A stretch of 64,000 bases of DNA, from positions 186,001-250,000 of the forward strand of contig NZ_SWDW01000004.1 of NCBI RefSeq assembly GCF_004919045.1, written 5' to 3'. Shown one piece after another: positions 63,749 to 64,000 of the stretch. Every line of letters begins with the position of its first letter. Positions within the stretch are counted from its first letter, which is position 1. The notes beneath the pieces are model-generated. The model saw only the letters and a program-made list of their open reading frames with translations, did not search any database and was not told where the DNA came from. Position numbers and translations under genes: made by a program. The DNA is from Sinomonas albida (lineage in GTDB: Bacteria; Actinomycetota; Actinomycetes; Actinomycetales; Micrococcaceae).

Positions 63749-64000
63749 GTGCAGATTCCCCCCTCGCCAATGGACCTGGCGGACCGCCCCGCGCCCGCGC
63801 GCGCCCATGACGCCGTGAGCTCACTCCGCGCGGACCTGTCGCGGCTCGTCGTCAAGGGTGCCCGCGAGCACAACCTGCGCAACGTCGACCTCGACCTTCC
63901 GCGCGACGCGATGATCGTCTTCACGGGCCTGTCCGGATCGGGCAAGTCGTCGCTCGCCTTCGACACGATCTTCGCCGAGGGCCAGCGCCGCTACGTCGAG
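63749..64000 (+). CDS. uvrA: UvrABC system protein A, N-terminal part (cut by window edge)
   Basis: The first 84 codons are in the window. After a 30-residue tail the translation reads [20 protein letters not shown], then the Walker A region [20 protein letters not shown] and GQRRYVE, the unmistakable start of UvrA. It loads UvrB onto damaged DNA, fitting the uvrB gene 6.5 kb away. GTG 63749 lies 6 nt after TAGCAT, and a LexA-like palindrome overlaps the promoter. Confidence 0.96.
   Translation, partial: MQIPPSPMDLADRPAPARAHDAVSSLRADLSRLVVKGAREHNLRNVDLDLPRDAMIVFTGLSGSGKSSLAFDTIFAEGQRRYVE

Overview
The window is very GC-rich chromosomal DNA from an actinobacterium, most likely the family Micrococcaceae (Arthrobacter/Sinomonas-like). 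The evidence is: GTG and TTG starts; many genes with a TANNNT -10 box only 6-7 nt before the start codon (leaderless mRNAs); an ANTAR-type response regulator; a HGxxPAAW small membrane protein and a tryptophan-associated membrane protein inside the trp cluster; a DUF3516 Ski2-like helicase; and an Eis-type acetyltransferase. No IS element, prophage or CRISPR array was seen. The genus is an inference from gene content, not from a marker-gene comparison.

Layout. 1-9.4 kb, mostly minus strand: DUF6421 gene, SDR gene and threonine aldolase (cut by the left edge), then msrB with a small USP-like gene, an alpha/beta hydrolase, a YbaK-type deacylase, an aminoglycoside-phosphotransferase-fold protein, a split DUF1214/DUF1254 membrane pair, sufE and a rhodanese. 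9.6-10.7 kb: zapE. 10.8-15.1 kb: an accessory segment. It holds a 32-codon gene with a strong promoter and Shine-Dalgarno, a LuxR-type response regulator lacking the phosphoacceptor Asp, a 28-codon hydrophobic peptide, a 17-codon ORF overlapping the next start, a 699-aa polytopic membrane protein and an ABC ATPase. The last two resemble the lactococcin-972 immunity/export pair, but no normal bacteriocin precursor is present. This segment abuts five minus-strand tRNA genes (Gly-Cys-Val-Gly-Val) and one plus-strand tRNA-Val.

16-36 kb is biosynthetic core: a PD-(D/E)XK-like protein; def-fmt-rsmB-rpe; an FMN riboswitch followed by ribM-ribD-ribE-ribB-ribA-ribH; hisE-hisG-hisF; hisI; trpE, two small membrane proteins, trpC-trpB-trpA; lgt. 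trpG, trpD and hisA are not here. 36-44 kb: gltB-gltD and pyk, then an inverted ANTAR regulator gene. 44.8-46.2 kb: tRNA-Leu followed by a Doc-type toxin-antitoxin pair and a DHFR-like gene.

46.2-64 kb is information processing and repair with scattered enzymes: a hotdog thioesterase, polA (proofreading residues apparently absent), an Eis-like acetyltransferase, a polysaccharide deacetylase lipoprotein, rpsA, opposed 22-bp tandem repeat arrays, yigZ, coaE, uvrB, a proline-iminopeptidase-like hydrolase, a GNAT gene, the Ski2-like helicase, tam, a metallo-beta-lactamase-fold hydrolase, a GntR regulator, and the start of uvrA behind a LexA-like box. Long antisense open frames over most genes are GC-codon-bias shadows and were left out.
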